Source: Deltaproteobacteria bacterium (GTDB taxonomy: Bacteria; Myxococcota_A; UBA9160; UBA4427). From it: DNA of 64,000 bases. Positions 41,319 through 49,085 of the stretch are shown here, piece after piece. A program made the translations under genes and the position numbers. Under the pieces are notes generated by a model. That model was not told the DNA's origin. It saw only the letters and a list, made by a program, of their open reading frames with translations, and did no database searches. The stretch spans positions 1 through 64,000 of the forward strand of contig JAJDAO010000068.1 in assembly GCA_029261835.1 (NCBI GenBank), in the 5' to 3' direction. The number at the start of each line of letters is the position of its first letter. Position 1 is the stretch's first letter.

Positions 41319-41756
41319 TCATCGATCCGATGTCGGTCCTGTTCTCAATCCATGCAGCACAAGAATGCAGGCCAGCGTGATACTCAAGGCCCCAAGGCTC
41401 AGGCCGACACCAACTGGGATCTCCTGCCACGGAAGAGCGCTGTATCCGGCGCTCGCAAGCGGAAGGTTCTTGTTGGCCCCAAAGATGGCCGCGAGCAGGC
41501 AGAAGAACCAGCTGGCGTAGCCGGCGAAGACGAACAGCCCCAATACCAGCTTCTCCATGCGGTCAGAGAGCTTGAGGTAATCCCAGACAACGCCCCCCAG
41601 AAGGACCAGAAGCATGCCGTTCAGGAGGCCCTCCATGTGTGCGGACAGCCCGAGTCTGGGATTGGTGAGCACTGGTATGGCAAACCCCGTCAGCAAGCCC
41701 ATGAGAAACAGAAGCACTCCATGCCAAATGAGTCGTCTTCGCCTATCCGCAATCAT
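41319..41756 (-). CDS. four-helix membrane protein, hydroxylaminobenzene mutase-like
   Basis: A 145-residue integral membrane protein with four predicted helices. The ATG at 41756 is preceded by GGGAGAGGG. The segment LIWHGVLLFLMGLLTGFAIPVLTNPRLGLSAHMEGLLNGMLLVLLGG resembles what I remember of the hydroxylaminobenzene mutase (HabA/HabB) family and its uncharacterised relatives. Those enzymes rearrange hydroxylamino aromatics, but many relatives have no known activity. It lies 93 bases downstream of the HgcAB-like gene in the same direction and could be the fourth gene of that operon. Confidence 0.6.
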   Translation of the reverse strand: MIADRRRRLIWHGVLLFLMGLLTGFAIPVLTNPRLGLSAHMEGLLNGMLLVLLGGVVWDYLKLSDRMEKLVLGLFVFAGYASWFFCLLAAIFGANKNLPLASAGYSALPWQEIPVGVGLSLGALSITLACILVLHGLRTGPTSDR

Positions 41757-41849
41757 GTGTCCCTCTCCCATCTCTTTCGGGTCCAATGAACGAACGCCGC
41801 AGTGGACAGGGCATCCGTCCGAGCCCGGGATACCGTGCGTGCCGACATC

Positions 41850-42905
41850 TTAGGCCACCGAGAGCGCGCCCTGCCCGCATTGTTTCGCACAGGCGCCGCA
41901 AGCGAAGCAGGCGTTCCGGTTGCGGAAGGCGATCTTCTTGTCCTGATCCAGCTCGCCGTACACCCCCACCGGGCAGATGTCGGAGCAGGCCCGGCATCCA
42001 TTGCACTTGTCGCGGTCGAGTCCGATCAGTCCCAACTGCTTGTCGTTGTACAGGGAGCCGAAGCTCTTGAATCCGAGCCGCTGCATGAGCAGCTCGGGGT
42101 CGGCTCTCCGAGCTGAAACGACACCCGCAATATCGAATGCGGCTGCGAAGAAGATGCCGAAGCTGGCGAGGAGCCAGCCCCAGTGTAGGAACGGATCGCC
42201 GCGAAGGAGCCAGTCCATTCCGGCCCACAGCAGCACCAGAAGGGTCGCGCACCAGAAGGCCTGGCCCCAGCCGGTCTTTCCCGGTATCTGGTCCAGGAAG
42301 AGGTAGAGGAAGGCGACGGCCGACCAGAAGAGGATTGTGTACCCCACGAAGTATTGGGGCCAGAAGAGCGCGAGCGGAGCCGCCACCAGCAGGTAGATGG
42401 GGAAGTTCATAGAAACGAACATGTCGAGCCGGTGCTCGAGCCCGAACTCGAAGCGCCGCATGGCCTCGGTCTTCTTCTTACGTCCCTCGAGATAAGCCGG
42501 GATGTCCTTGCCATAGACGGGTCCGAAGCGGGCTCGGAACCCGGTTTCGCGCCGGATGGCCTCGAGATCGATCCCGGGAGCAGAGAGCGCGGGAAGGATG
42601 ACCTGTCGGTGCTTGACCCTGTCGACGAGTCCCGAGACCTTGATGGCGTCGACTACGCGGTTGTCGGTAAAGATGCCCCCATCGGCGGCACACCAGACGT
42701 TGATGCCTTGGGAGTTCGCGACCAGCAGCCAGAGATTCTGGCCCTGCAGCGCCCTCCTCAGTCGTCGAATGGTCAGCGAGAAGTTCGCCGTCACGATCAC
42801 AGGCGAGTTCTCGTCGGGGTTTCCGATGGCAAACAGACCGGTGGGCGCGGAGCGGGGAAGCCAGCGGAAGAGGTATGCCACGAGCCAATCGAGAACCATC
42901 CTCAC
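41850..42905 (-). CDS. HgcAB-like fusion: corrinoid/membrane module plus 2[4Fe-4S] ferredoxin
   Basis: A 351-residue single polypeptide; GTG start overlapping the stop of the methyltransferase gene (GTGA). Residues about 30-140 match the corrinoid-binding domain of HgcA: VIVTANFSLTIRRLRRAL, then the cap helix GINVWCAADGG with Cys72 where HgcA has its cobalt-ligating Cys, then HRQVILPALSAPGID and GFRARFGPVYGKDIPAYL. Four to five membrane helices follow (about residues 160-275). The C terminus is an HgcB-like ferredoxin: CNGCRACSDICP and CFACGACAKQC. In HgcAB a methyl group passes from folate to the corrinoid and then to mercury. Here the NVWCAAGK consensus is altered after CAA, and the C-terminal Cys pair of HgcB is absent, so mercury is not an obvious substrate. 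Confidence 0.85.
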   Translation of the reverse strand: MRMVLDWLVAYLFRWLPRSAPTGLFAIGNPDENSPVIVTANFSLTIRRLRRALQGQNLWLLVANSQGINVWCAADGGIFTDNRVVDAIKVSGLVDRVKHRQVILPALSAPGIDLEAIRRETGFRARFGPVYGKDIPAYLEGRKKKTEAMRRFEFGLEHRLDMFVSMNFPIYLLVAAPLALFWPQYFVGYTILFWSAVAFLYLFLDQIPGKTGWGQAFWCATLLVLLWAGMDWLLRGDPFLHWGWLLASFGIFFAAAFDIAGVVSARRADPELLMQRLGFKSFGSLYNDKQLGLIGLDRDKCNGCRACSDICPVGVYGELDQDKKIAFRNRNACFACGACAKQCGQGALSVA

Positions 42906-43567
42906 TCTTTCTCCTCCTTGCGGGCGACCAGATAGAGGAAGCTGTCAAGCGAGCTTCGCTCCTCGGACTCGATCCGGAAGCGCGCCTCGAGCACGAGGTC
43001 CGAGAGACCATCCACCGCCCTGGTCGTAGTCTGGGTCAGCACGAACGTGGCGATGAGCAGCGGGATGCGTATCGCGCTATGCGCCAGCCTTCTTGCCAGC
43101 GTTTCCGGCCTCGCCTCATCGGCGATGGCGAGGCGGCCGCCGGGTCGCAGCACGCGGTATGCGTGCCTCAGCGCATAGACTCTCTCGTCGTGCGAGAGCT
43201 CGGAGAAGACCAGGGTGGACATGACGAGGTCGAAGCTGTCATCGGCGAGCTTGTCCATGCCCGACACCCCCGTCTCCTCGAGCCGGATCCTGCCGGACAT
43301 GCCTGAATCGTCGATCTTCCCGCGCGCCACCTCGAGCATGGCATCGGAGACGTCGAATCCGAGTACTTCGGCGCCTGCGAGGGCAGCGAGGATGGCCATG
43401 GTGCCGGTGCCGCATCCGATCTCCAGGACCTTGAAGCCGGGCCGCACGTTCTCGTGGACCAACTTCTTCTTGCATCGGTCGGCGCCACCCAGGGACATCA
43501 GGGCAATCCCCCGGTCGTATCGCTCCGGCTGTGATTCCAGAATCTTCATGTAGACGTAGCTGGACAC
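42902..43567 (-). CDS. SAM-dependent methyltransferase associated with corrinoid protein (CpaM-like)
   Basis: A 221-residue class I methyltransferase. The likely start is the GTG at 43567, one base after the TetR stop; ATG at 43549 is the alternative. SAM motif I is VLEIGCGTGTMAILAAL (about residues 47-63), followed by LGFDVSDAMLEVA and later LRPGGRLAIADEA. The opening MKILESQPERYDRGIALMSLGG is distinctive. From memory, methyltransferases with this opening are annotated as corrinoid protein-associated methyltransferase CpaM next to HgcAB-like fusions; I have not searched this. Its stop overlaps the start of the HgcAB-like gene, so the two are translated together and probably act on one methyl-transfer pathway. 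Confidence 0.82.
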   Translation of the reverse strand: MSSYVYMKILESQPERYDRGIALMSLGGADRCKKKLVHENVRPGFKVLEIGCGTGTMAILAALAGAEVLGFDVSDAMLEVARGKIDDSGMSGRIRLEETGVSGMDKLADDSFDLVMSTLVFSELSHDERVYALRHAYRVLRPGGRLAIADEARPETLARRLAHSAIRIPLLIATFVLTQTTTRAVDGLSDLVLEARFRIESEERSSLDSFLYLVARKEEKE

Positions 43568-43568
43568 G

Positions 43569-44222
43569 TCAACCGCCCCTCTCGAAGCGCTCGTCACCTC
43601 TCTTCTCCGCTCGCCGGTCCGCTGCGCCCACGAGGACCCCACTCGTGAGCAGCCGCAGCGCCGCAGCGCGAAGGGACTCCGCCTTGCATCGCCGTTCGGA
43701 GAAGACGCCGTGCAGCACCACGCCGTCGAAGAACGAGACCAGGAGCTCCGCCGTCGCGTCCGGCTCGAGGCCCCGGTCTATCTCTCCCGAAGCTTGCCCC
43801 TCCTCGATCAGGCGACTGATGATGTCCTCGACCACGGTGTAGATGTTGGCGAGCGAGAAGGCCGCCTCTTCACCGCGGCGCCCGGAGCCGAAGTAATCCA
43901 CATACACACCGCAGTGGTCCTCCCAATCGGTTACGTGATCGAAGGCAAAGTGGACCAGCGAGAGGAGGCGGTCGGCCGGGGTGTCGGCCCCCGCCATGGC
44001 CGCAGTGGCTCCGGACTGGAACGCCGCGAAGTACCGCTCGAACTCGAATCGAAGGATCTCGTCCTTGTTCCGGAAGTACTCGTAGAGGGTTCCCTTGCCG
44101 ATTCCGGCCGCCTCGGCGATATCCACCATCCGCGCGCCGTGGTATCCGAGCTTGCGGAAGACCGTGATGGCTGTGGATCCGATGCGGGCCGCCTTCTCCT
44201 TCTTGTCCACGGACCTGGACAT
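43569..44222 (-). CDS. TetR family transcriptional regulator of the corrinoid operon
   Basis: A 217-residue regulator starting ATG at 44222 behind GGGAG. The N-terminal helix-turn-helix is IGSTAITVFRKLGYHGARMVDIAEAAGIGKGTLYEYFRNKDEIL; the rest is the helical ligand-binding and dimer domain (SLANIYTVVEDIISRLIEEGQASGEI, LLVSFFDGVVLHGVF). It is the first gene of the operon, directly followed by the methyltransferase with one base between. A 16-base perfect palindrome lies 22 bases upstream of its start, so it probably represses its own operon until a small ligand releases it. Confidence 0.9.
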   Translation of the reverse strand: MSRSVDKKEKAARIGSTAITVFRKLGYHGARMVDIAEAAGIGKGTLYEYFRNKDEILRFEFERYFAAFQSGATAAMAGADTPADRLLSLVHFAFDHVTDWEDHCGVYVDYFGSGRRGEEAAFSLANIYTVVEDIISRLIEEGQASGEIDRGLEPDATAELLVSFFDGVVLHGVFSERRCKAESLRAAALRLLTSGVLVGAADRRAEKRGDERFERGG

Positions 44223-44244
44223 GTTTTGTCTCCCTCGTAAAACC

Positions 44245-44260
44245 GACCGACGCGTCGGTC
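44245..44260. promoter_or_regulatory. 16-bp palindromic TetR-type operator
   Basis: GACCGACGCGTCGGTC at 44245-44260 is a perfect palindrome, of the size and style bound by TetR dimers. It lies between the TetR start codon and the convergent flank, just upstream of the ribosome-binding site GGGAG, where a bound dimer would block transcription of the TetR-methyltransferase-HgcAB-like operon. No second copy was seen elsewhere in the window by eye. Confidence 0.7.
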
Positions 44261-44435
44261 ATATACGTAGCGCCATGGCCCAACCCTCGTCAAGACCACC
44301 CTTCGCCCATTACACCCGTGGCCCCAGGGGGCAACCTACGGCGCCCGGAAAGAACGAGAGGAGGGAGATCCGCCTGACGAGCGATCCCGCCGGCGTCGCA
44401 ATGGCTGCGCTGCTGTAGAGGATCGCGAGTGCCGG

Positions 44436-45389
44436 CTACATCGACGCCCGACGCGCCGCCTTCTCGTCCATCTCGAGCATCTTGTCCCCCGAGTAGCCGC
44501 AGGCCTTTTCGGGGTGCTCGAGCATGATGTTCACGAAGCGGATCTCGCGCTGCTCGTCGAAGCTGGTCGCCGGTCGGGTCACAGCCTTGCGCAAGATCGC
44601 GAGGCCCTGCTCGAGCCGTTCGTCGTCGTTGCGCGCGCTGCCGAGACAGACGAGCTGGGTTCCCACCTCGATCCTGTAGTCGAGGCGCTTGGGATGCAGA
44701 GCCAGCGCCCTGCGGCTGTGACGCAAGGCGCGCTCCTTGTCGCCCGCTACGCCTAGGATCAACCTGAGCCAGAACGACTCGGGGACGATGCGGTAGAAGA
44801 TCGCGCTCGTGTAGTGGAGGTTTCCGAGCGTCGAGTTGTTCTCGTTGTCGCGGTAGCTGGGCTGGAGTGCGATCGCCCGGTCGAGCAGCTCTGCCATCTC
44901 CGGTACCTGCCGGATCCCCCGCCAAGCGCCAATCGTGGTGCGCAGACGGCCCATCGAGGTGAACTTCCACAGCATGCACTCGGCGCACTCGGGGTTGGCT
45001 GCCAGCCCTCGATCGGCGAGGGCGAGCGCGTCCTGGAAGGACTTGATGCGCTCCTCGCTGGCCTCCAGGGGCAAGAACTCACCGACGACCCAGGTGGCGC
45101 GCGCCGCGCGCCAATAGCCCTCGCTGCTCCCGCCCTCGGCTTCGCCGACGCGCTCGAAGAGCTCTGCCGCACGCGAAAGACGTTGGCTCGCCGATCTGGG
45201 ATCGGAATCGTCCAGCTCGAAGGCCTCGGCTTCGAGGGCCATCGCGGCGGCCCAGACGCGAGCGATATCCAAGTTGGCTTGTCCCGAAGCCAGCTCCATG
45301 GTGGGCCCACCCCTCGTGGCCGACTGGGCAACTCCGCACGCGAGCAGGCTCGCGATCAGGAATCCCACGCCTCTCGTTCCACTCGCCAT
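44436..45389 (-). CDS. secreted helical-repeat (TPR-like) protein
   Basis: A 317-residue protein; I chose the ATG at 45389, which gives a signal peptide (VGFLIASLLACGVAQSA). The body is alpha-helical with TPR-like units: SQRLSRAAELFERVGEAEG, SFQDALALADRGLAANPECAECMLWK, AELLDRAIALQPSYRDN, ALRHSRRALALHPKRLDY and LEQGLAILRKAV. Such periplasmic solenoids usually bind partner proteins or transporter components. The frame continues open upstream for another 200 codons with Arg-rich, non-protein-like composition. I cannot tie it to the neighbouring corrinoid operon. Confidence 0.7.
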   Translation of the reverse strand: MASGTRGVGFLIASLLACGVAQSATRGGPTMELASGQANLDIARVWAAAMALEAEAFELDDSDPRSASQRLSRAAELFERVGEAEGGSSEGYWRAARATWVVGEFLPLEASEERIKSFQDALALADRGLAANPECAECMLWKFTSMGRLRTTIGAWRGIRQVPEMAELLDRAIALQPSYRDNENNSTLGNLHYTSAIFYRIVPESFWLRLILGVAGDKERALRHSRRALALHPKRLDYRIEVGTQLVCLGSARNDDERLEQGLAILRKAVTRPATSFDEQREIRFVNIMLEHPEKACGYSGDKMLEMDEKAARRASM

Positions 45390-45711
45390 CGCTCTGCTTC
45401 GTGCGCCCGCTCTCAATCGCGACACAGTGGCTCCTTCCCTCGTCGGGTCCCGGTTGAGCGCCACCCCCATGGTGGATGTGCCGTGGAGGCGCAAAACGGT
45501 TCCATCACGCAGGCGGCCACGGGCGCTTCGGCGTAGCTCCCGCAGAGGCCGAGCTCGTAGCAACAGCGCGAGAGCAGGTGGACCGGATCCGATATCCGGT
45601 GCCAGATCGGCAGGACCCCGGAAGCCGGGCTCTACCCGAGTGAGGCAGCGGAGACTCGGTACGCCATGGCGCCAGTCCGCGCTGGCGCGCTGATCTCCTA
45701 AGCTACCCACC
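45390..45711. other. 322-base divergent gap before RNase R gene
   Basis: This GC-rich gap lies between the secreted TPR-like gene (minus) and rnr (plus). It contains short inverted repeats such as CCGGAtcCGATATCCGG-type sequence near 45584-45602 and GCGCCAGTCCGCGCTGGCGC around 45670-45690, which may form hairpins in the rnr leader. I see no riboswitch consensus, tRNA or convincing small gene. Confidence 0.35.
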
Positions 45712-47991
45712 ATGCCGAAGAAGAAGCGTGTGTGGGAGCGCCGGGATCCGGAGGCAAAGGCGGAGGCGCAGAGGTACGCGCATCCGGTGCCGAGCCGGAC
45801 GTACATCCAGCAGTACTTCGAGGAGCAAGGCGTTCCAGTGCCATTCGACGACCTCGTCGAGGCGTTCGAACTCGACCGCCGGGAGCGGAGCGGGCTTGCG
45901 ATCCGGCTCAAGGCCATGGTTCGCGACGGGCAGGTCATTCCGAACCGTCGAGAGGGGTATTGCCTGGTCGATCGGATTGCGCTCGTCACGGGCGTTGTGA
46001 GTGCGCACCGGGACGGGTTCGGGTTCGTGGTTCCGGATCAGGCCGAGACCGACGATGTCTACCTCTCGTCGCGATACATGCGAGAGCTGATGCACGGAGA
46101 CCGGGTTGCGGTTCGCATCCGGGGGAAGGATCAGCGCGGCCGGCCGGAAGGCTCGCTCGTCGAGGTGCTCGAGCGCAATACGAGCTCGGTGGTCGGGAAG
46201 TACCGCCAGGAGCATGGGGTCGGGTTCGTCGTGCCGGAGAATCCGCGCATCACGCATCGAATCGTGGTGCCGGCCGACGCGGTAGCGACCGCGAGGCCCG
46301 GGCAAGTGGTGCTTGCCGAAATCACGGCGCAGCCGACGCGGCAGACGCAGCCCATCGGGCGCGTCGTCAAGGTCCTCGGCAAGCCCAACGCGCCCGGTAT
46401 CGAGATCGAGATTGCCATCCATGCGCACGGCCTGCCCACCGACTGGCCTGACGCGGTGGAGAGGCAGGTCCGGCGCTTTGGGAAGGAGGTCCCGGCTAAG
46501 GCGATGCGCGGGCGCGAGGATCTGCGGCATCTGCCACTCGTCACGATCGACGGAGCAGACGCGCGAGACTTCGACGACGCCGTCTACTGCGAGCCCATGC
46601 CCTCGGGCTGGCGGTTGTACGTGGCCATCGCTGATGTCGCACACTATGTCGAGCGCGCGTCGGCGCTCGACGAGGAAGCCCGGAGCCGTGGAACCTCGGT
46701 CTACTTCACGCGCCGGGTGCTGCCGATGCTGCCGGAGGTGCTCTCGAACGGACTCTGCTCGCTCAACCAGAAGGTCGATCGCCTCTGCATGGTCTGCGAG
46801 ATGCGGGTCGGGCGCGACGGCAAGGTGTCGCGTGCGCGCTTCTTCGAAGGCGTCATGCGCTCCCAGGCGCGGCTCACCTACGAAGAGGTTGGCGCGATGC
46901 TCTTCCACGGCGACGCGAAGCTGCGTCGGAAGCACGCGCAGCTACTGCCGCACCTCGAAGACCTGCACGACGTCTTTCGTGCGCTCCTCGCCCAGCGACG
47001 CAGACGGGGCGCCATCGACTTTGACATCCCGGAGGCCTACGTCGAGCTGGGAGAGGACCGCAGGATCGAGTCGATCAGCACCTACGACCGCGACGATGCA
47101 CACCGAATGATCGAGGAGTGCATGATCGCGGCCAACGTGTCCGCTGCACGCTTCCTGGGTCGTCACAAGCTCCCCACGCTGTACCGCGTGCATGACAAGC
47201 CCGCGGAGGAGCGGTTCAAGGAGATCAATGCCTTTCTTGCGACCTTCGGAGTTCCGTTTCCGCAGGTCAAGAAGATCCAGCCCCGGCACTTCGCCCAGGT
47301 GCTCGAGCGCATCAAGGGCAAGTCCTACGACACGCTGGTCGAGACGGTGCTGCTCCGGTCCATGGCGCGTGCGGCGTATCAGCCGAAGAACCTCGGCCAC
47401 TTTGGCCTCGCGCTGGCGCAGTACGCGCACTTCACGTCACCTATCCGTCGCTACCCGGATCTGCTCGTCCACCGTGCCATCAAGCACGCGCTCTCGGGCA
47501 AGAAGCCGGACGGCTTTCCGTACTCGCACAAGGACATGGATCGACTCGGCCAGCACTGCTCGATGACGGAGAAGCGAGCCGACGACGCCACTCGCGATGC
47601 CATCGCGTGGCTCAAGTGCGAGTTCATGCTTCACAAGATCGGGGAGGCGTTCGACGGAGTGATCACGGGCGTGACGAGCTTCGGATTGTTCGTGCAGCTT
47701 CAAGACGTGTTCGTCGAGGGGCTGGTGCACGTGACGTCACTCGAGAACGACTACTACGAACTCGACGCCCCGAGGCACCGGCTGGTGGGCGCCCGCAGCA
47801 AGAAGATCTATCAGCTGGCCTCACCTCTCCGGATTCGCGTTGTGGACGTGGACATGGAGCAGCGGCGGATCGACTTCGAGCCGGTGGAGTCAAAGGTGCG
47901 ACCGCGAGCGAAGCGGACCCCCGGCAAGGTTCCGAACCGCAAGGCTCGCGGACGACGCCGAGCAACTCGCCCGAAGGGAAGACGCAAGTAG
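45712..47991 (+). CDS. rnr: ribonuclease R
   Basis: A 759-residue 3'-5' exoribonuclease. Order of domains: N-terminal winged helix (about residues 20-80), cold-shock domains (VVSAHRDGFGFVVPDQ and RQEHGVGFVVPEN), the RNB catalytic domain with the Asp cluster in TIDGADARDFDDAVY (about residues 279-293), and a C-terminal S1 domain (FDGVITGVTSFGLFVQLQDVFVEGLVHVTSL). The end is a Lys/Arg-rich tail. RNase R degrades structured RNA, including damaged rRNA and mRNA fragments. Length and motifs are standard; it appears to be monocistronic. Confidence 0.95.
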   Translation: MPKKKRVWERRDPEAKAEAQRYAHPVPSRTYIQQYFEEQGVPVPFDDLVEAFELDRRERSGLAIRLKAMVRDGQVIPNRREGYCLVDRIALVTGVVSAHRDGFGFVVPDQAETDDVYLSSRYMRELMHGDRVAVRIRGKDQRGRPEGSLVEVLERNTSSVVGKYRQEHGVGFVVPENPRITHRIVVPADAVATARPGQVVLAEITAQPTRQTQPIGRVVKVLGKPNAPGIEIEIAIHAHGLPTDWPDAVERQVRRFGKEVPAKAMRGREDLRHLPLVTIDGADARDFDDAVYCEPMPSGWRLYVAIADVAHYVERASALDEEARSRGTSVYFTRRVLPMLPEVLSNGLCSLNQKVDRLCMVCEMRVGRDGKVSRARFFEGVMRSQARLTYEEVGAMLFHGDAKLRRKHAQLLPHLEDLHDVFRALLAQRRRRGAIDFDIPEAYVELGEDRRIESISTYDRDDAHRMIEECMIAANVSAARFLGRHKLPTLYRVHDKPAEERFKEINAFLATFGVPFPQVKKIQPRHFAQVLERIKGKSYDTLVETVLLRSMARAAYQPKNLGHFGLALAQYAHFTSPIRRYPDLLVHRAIKHALSGKKPDGFPYSHKDMDRLGQHCSMTEKRADDATRDAIAWLKCEFMLHKIGEAFDGVITGVTSFGLFVQLQDVFVEGLVHVTSLENDYYELDAPRHRLVGARSKKIYQLASPLRIRVVDVDMEQRRIDFEPVESKVRPRAKRTPGKVPNRKARGRRRATRPKGRRK

Positions 47992-48314
47992 TCAGCGTTC
48001 CCCGTCAGCAGAAGTCGGACAGCTCGGCGACCAACACGTGCGCCTGCGAACACACCAGTCTTGGAGATGAACTGCCGGCTCGGGCTCCACTCGGAGACTT
48101 CGTCTCCTCCCTCTCGCCGGGTGGAATTCCCACCCGCTGGACGACAGACGAGATCTCATGGAGTCATCGCAGACCCCCCAACCCCAATCGACCAGCAGTG
48201 CCTGGTCGCACTTGAATGTCTCATCCTCGAATGCGGAACTTCCGCTCGCTGAGAGGTGCGTTTCGGGTACAATGCTCGCACTGCAGCATCTCACTGAATA
48301 TGGGGGGAGCGGGC
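47992..48314 (+). other. 323-base gap between rnr and the membrane-protein module
   Basis: The gap contains a 6-base-pair hairpin at 48093-48107 about 100 bases after the rnr stop, and TACAAT at 48268-48273 that could be a -10 box for the downstream module; no convincing -35 precedes it at 16-18 bases. No gene is supported here. Confidence 0.4.
48093..48107 (+). terminator. possible terminator hairpin after rnr
   Basis: GGAGAC, loop TTC, GTCTCC forms a compact hairpin about 100 bases past the rnr stop. A pyrimidine run (TCCCTCTC) follows instead of a clear U tract, so intrinsic termination would be weak. Confidence 0.3.
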
Positions 48315-49085
48315 GTGCCGTATCAGATCCAAGCACTTTCCGTTGGGGGAATCCTCGATCACTCATTTCGTTTGATTCGAGATCGCATCCTTGTTTTGTG
48401 GGGCATCTCGGCCCTCGTGTACGTGCCCTTCGCCATCGTCACCGAACTCTTGGCCGGACCGACGGCCACTGGAGATCCCGCGTCTGGGCAGCTGATGCTG
48501 GTGTTTGCGCTCACGGTGATTGTTGTAGGGCTCGCCTTTCCTCTGGTCCAGCTTGCCATCATCCATACGGTGGCAGAGACCTACCTGGGCAGGGAGGTCT
48601 CTATCGGCAGCGCCTACTCGAACACCAAGGGTCTCTACGTCCGCTACTTGGGCACGGTGATTCTGGTGGGCCTGGGCGCCATGTTGGGCTTCGTGTTGCT
48701 CATCATTCCCGGAATCTACCTCGTGATTATCTGGGCACTCGTCGGGCCGGTGGTGGTGATCGAGCGCATCTCGGGGACTGCTGCCCTGGGGCGAAGTCGA
48801 GCGCTCGTTCGCGACAACTGGTGGCGAGTGCTGGGCATCGCGTTTCTTGCCGGTGTCTTGTCCTCGGTGTTGAGTGGCGGCTTCCAGTTCGTTTTCGCTT
48901 TCATCCCCTTTGTGGGATCGGCGCTCACGGGGGCAGTGAATGCTCTAGCGTTTACCTTTACCTCGAGTGTGTCGGTCTTGATCTACTTTGACCTCCGATG
49001 TCGCCACGAGGACTTCGATCTACAGGTGCTTGCCGAACAGGTCGGTGGAACCCCGACCGATGATTCCTCCCTTGCCGGCCGGTGA
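48315..49085 (+). CDS. multi-helix membrane protein of the MoxR/DUF58 module
   Basis: A 256-residue integral membrane protein with about six helices. The likely start is the GTG at 48315, with GGGGGAG just upstream. The pattern GGILDHSFRLIRDRILVLWGISALVYVPF, then GFVLLIIPGIYLVIIWALVGPVVVIERISGTAALGRSRALVRDNWWRVLGI, matches the glycerophosphoryl-diester-phosphodiesterase membrane-domain-like group of uncharacterised proteins. It is the first gene of a tightly packed module; its stop overlaps the next start as GTGA. Confidence 0.75.
   Translation: MPYQIQALSVGGILDHSFRLIRDRILVLWGISALVYVPFAIVTELLAGPTATGDPASGQLMLVFALTVIVVGLAFPLVQLAIIHTVAETYLGREVSIGSAYSNTKGLYVRYLGTVILVGLGAMLGFVLLIIPGIYLVIIWALVGPVVVIERISGTAALGRSRALVRDNWWRVLGIAFLAGVLSSVLSGGFQFVFAFIPFVGSALTGAVNALAFTFTSSVSVLIYFDLRCRHEDFDLQVLAEQVGGTPTDDSSLAGR

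Noticed and set aside
41850..42905. Calling the fusion a mercury methylation protein (hgcA/hgcB)
   Set aside because: The cap-helix Gly-Lys and the C-terminal Cys pair are missing, and it is a single fused chain linked to a SAM methyltransferase, so only HgcAB-like is supported.
45540..45700. A riboswitch or structured RNA in the rnr leader
   Set aside because: Short inverted repeats exist, but I could not match any known riboswitch core.
45390..45989. Upstream extension of the secreted TPR-like protein to 517 residues
   Set aside because: The extension lacks protein-like composition, overlaps the start of RNase R, and would remove the signal peptide.
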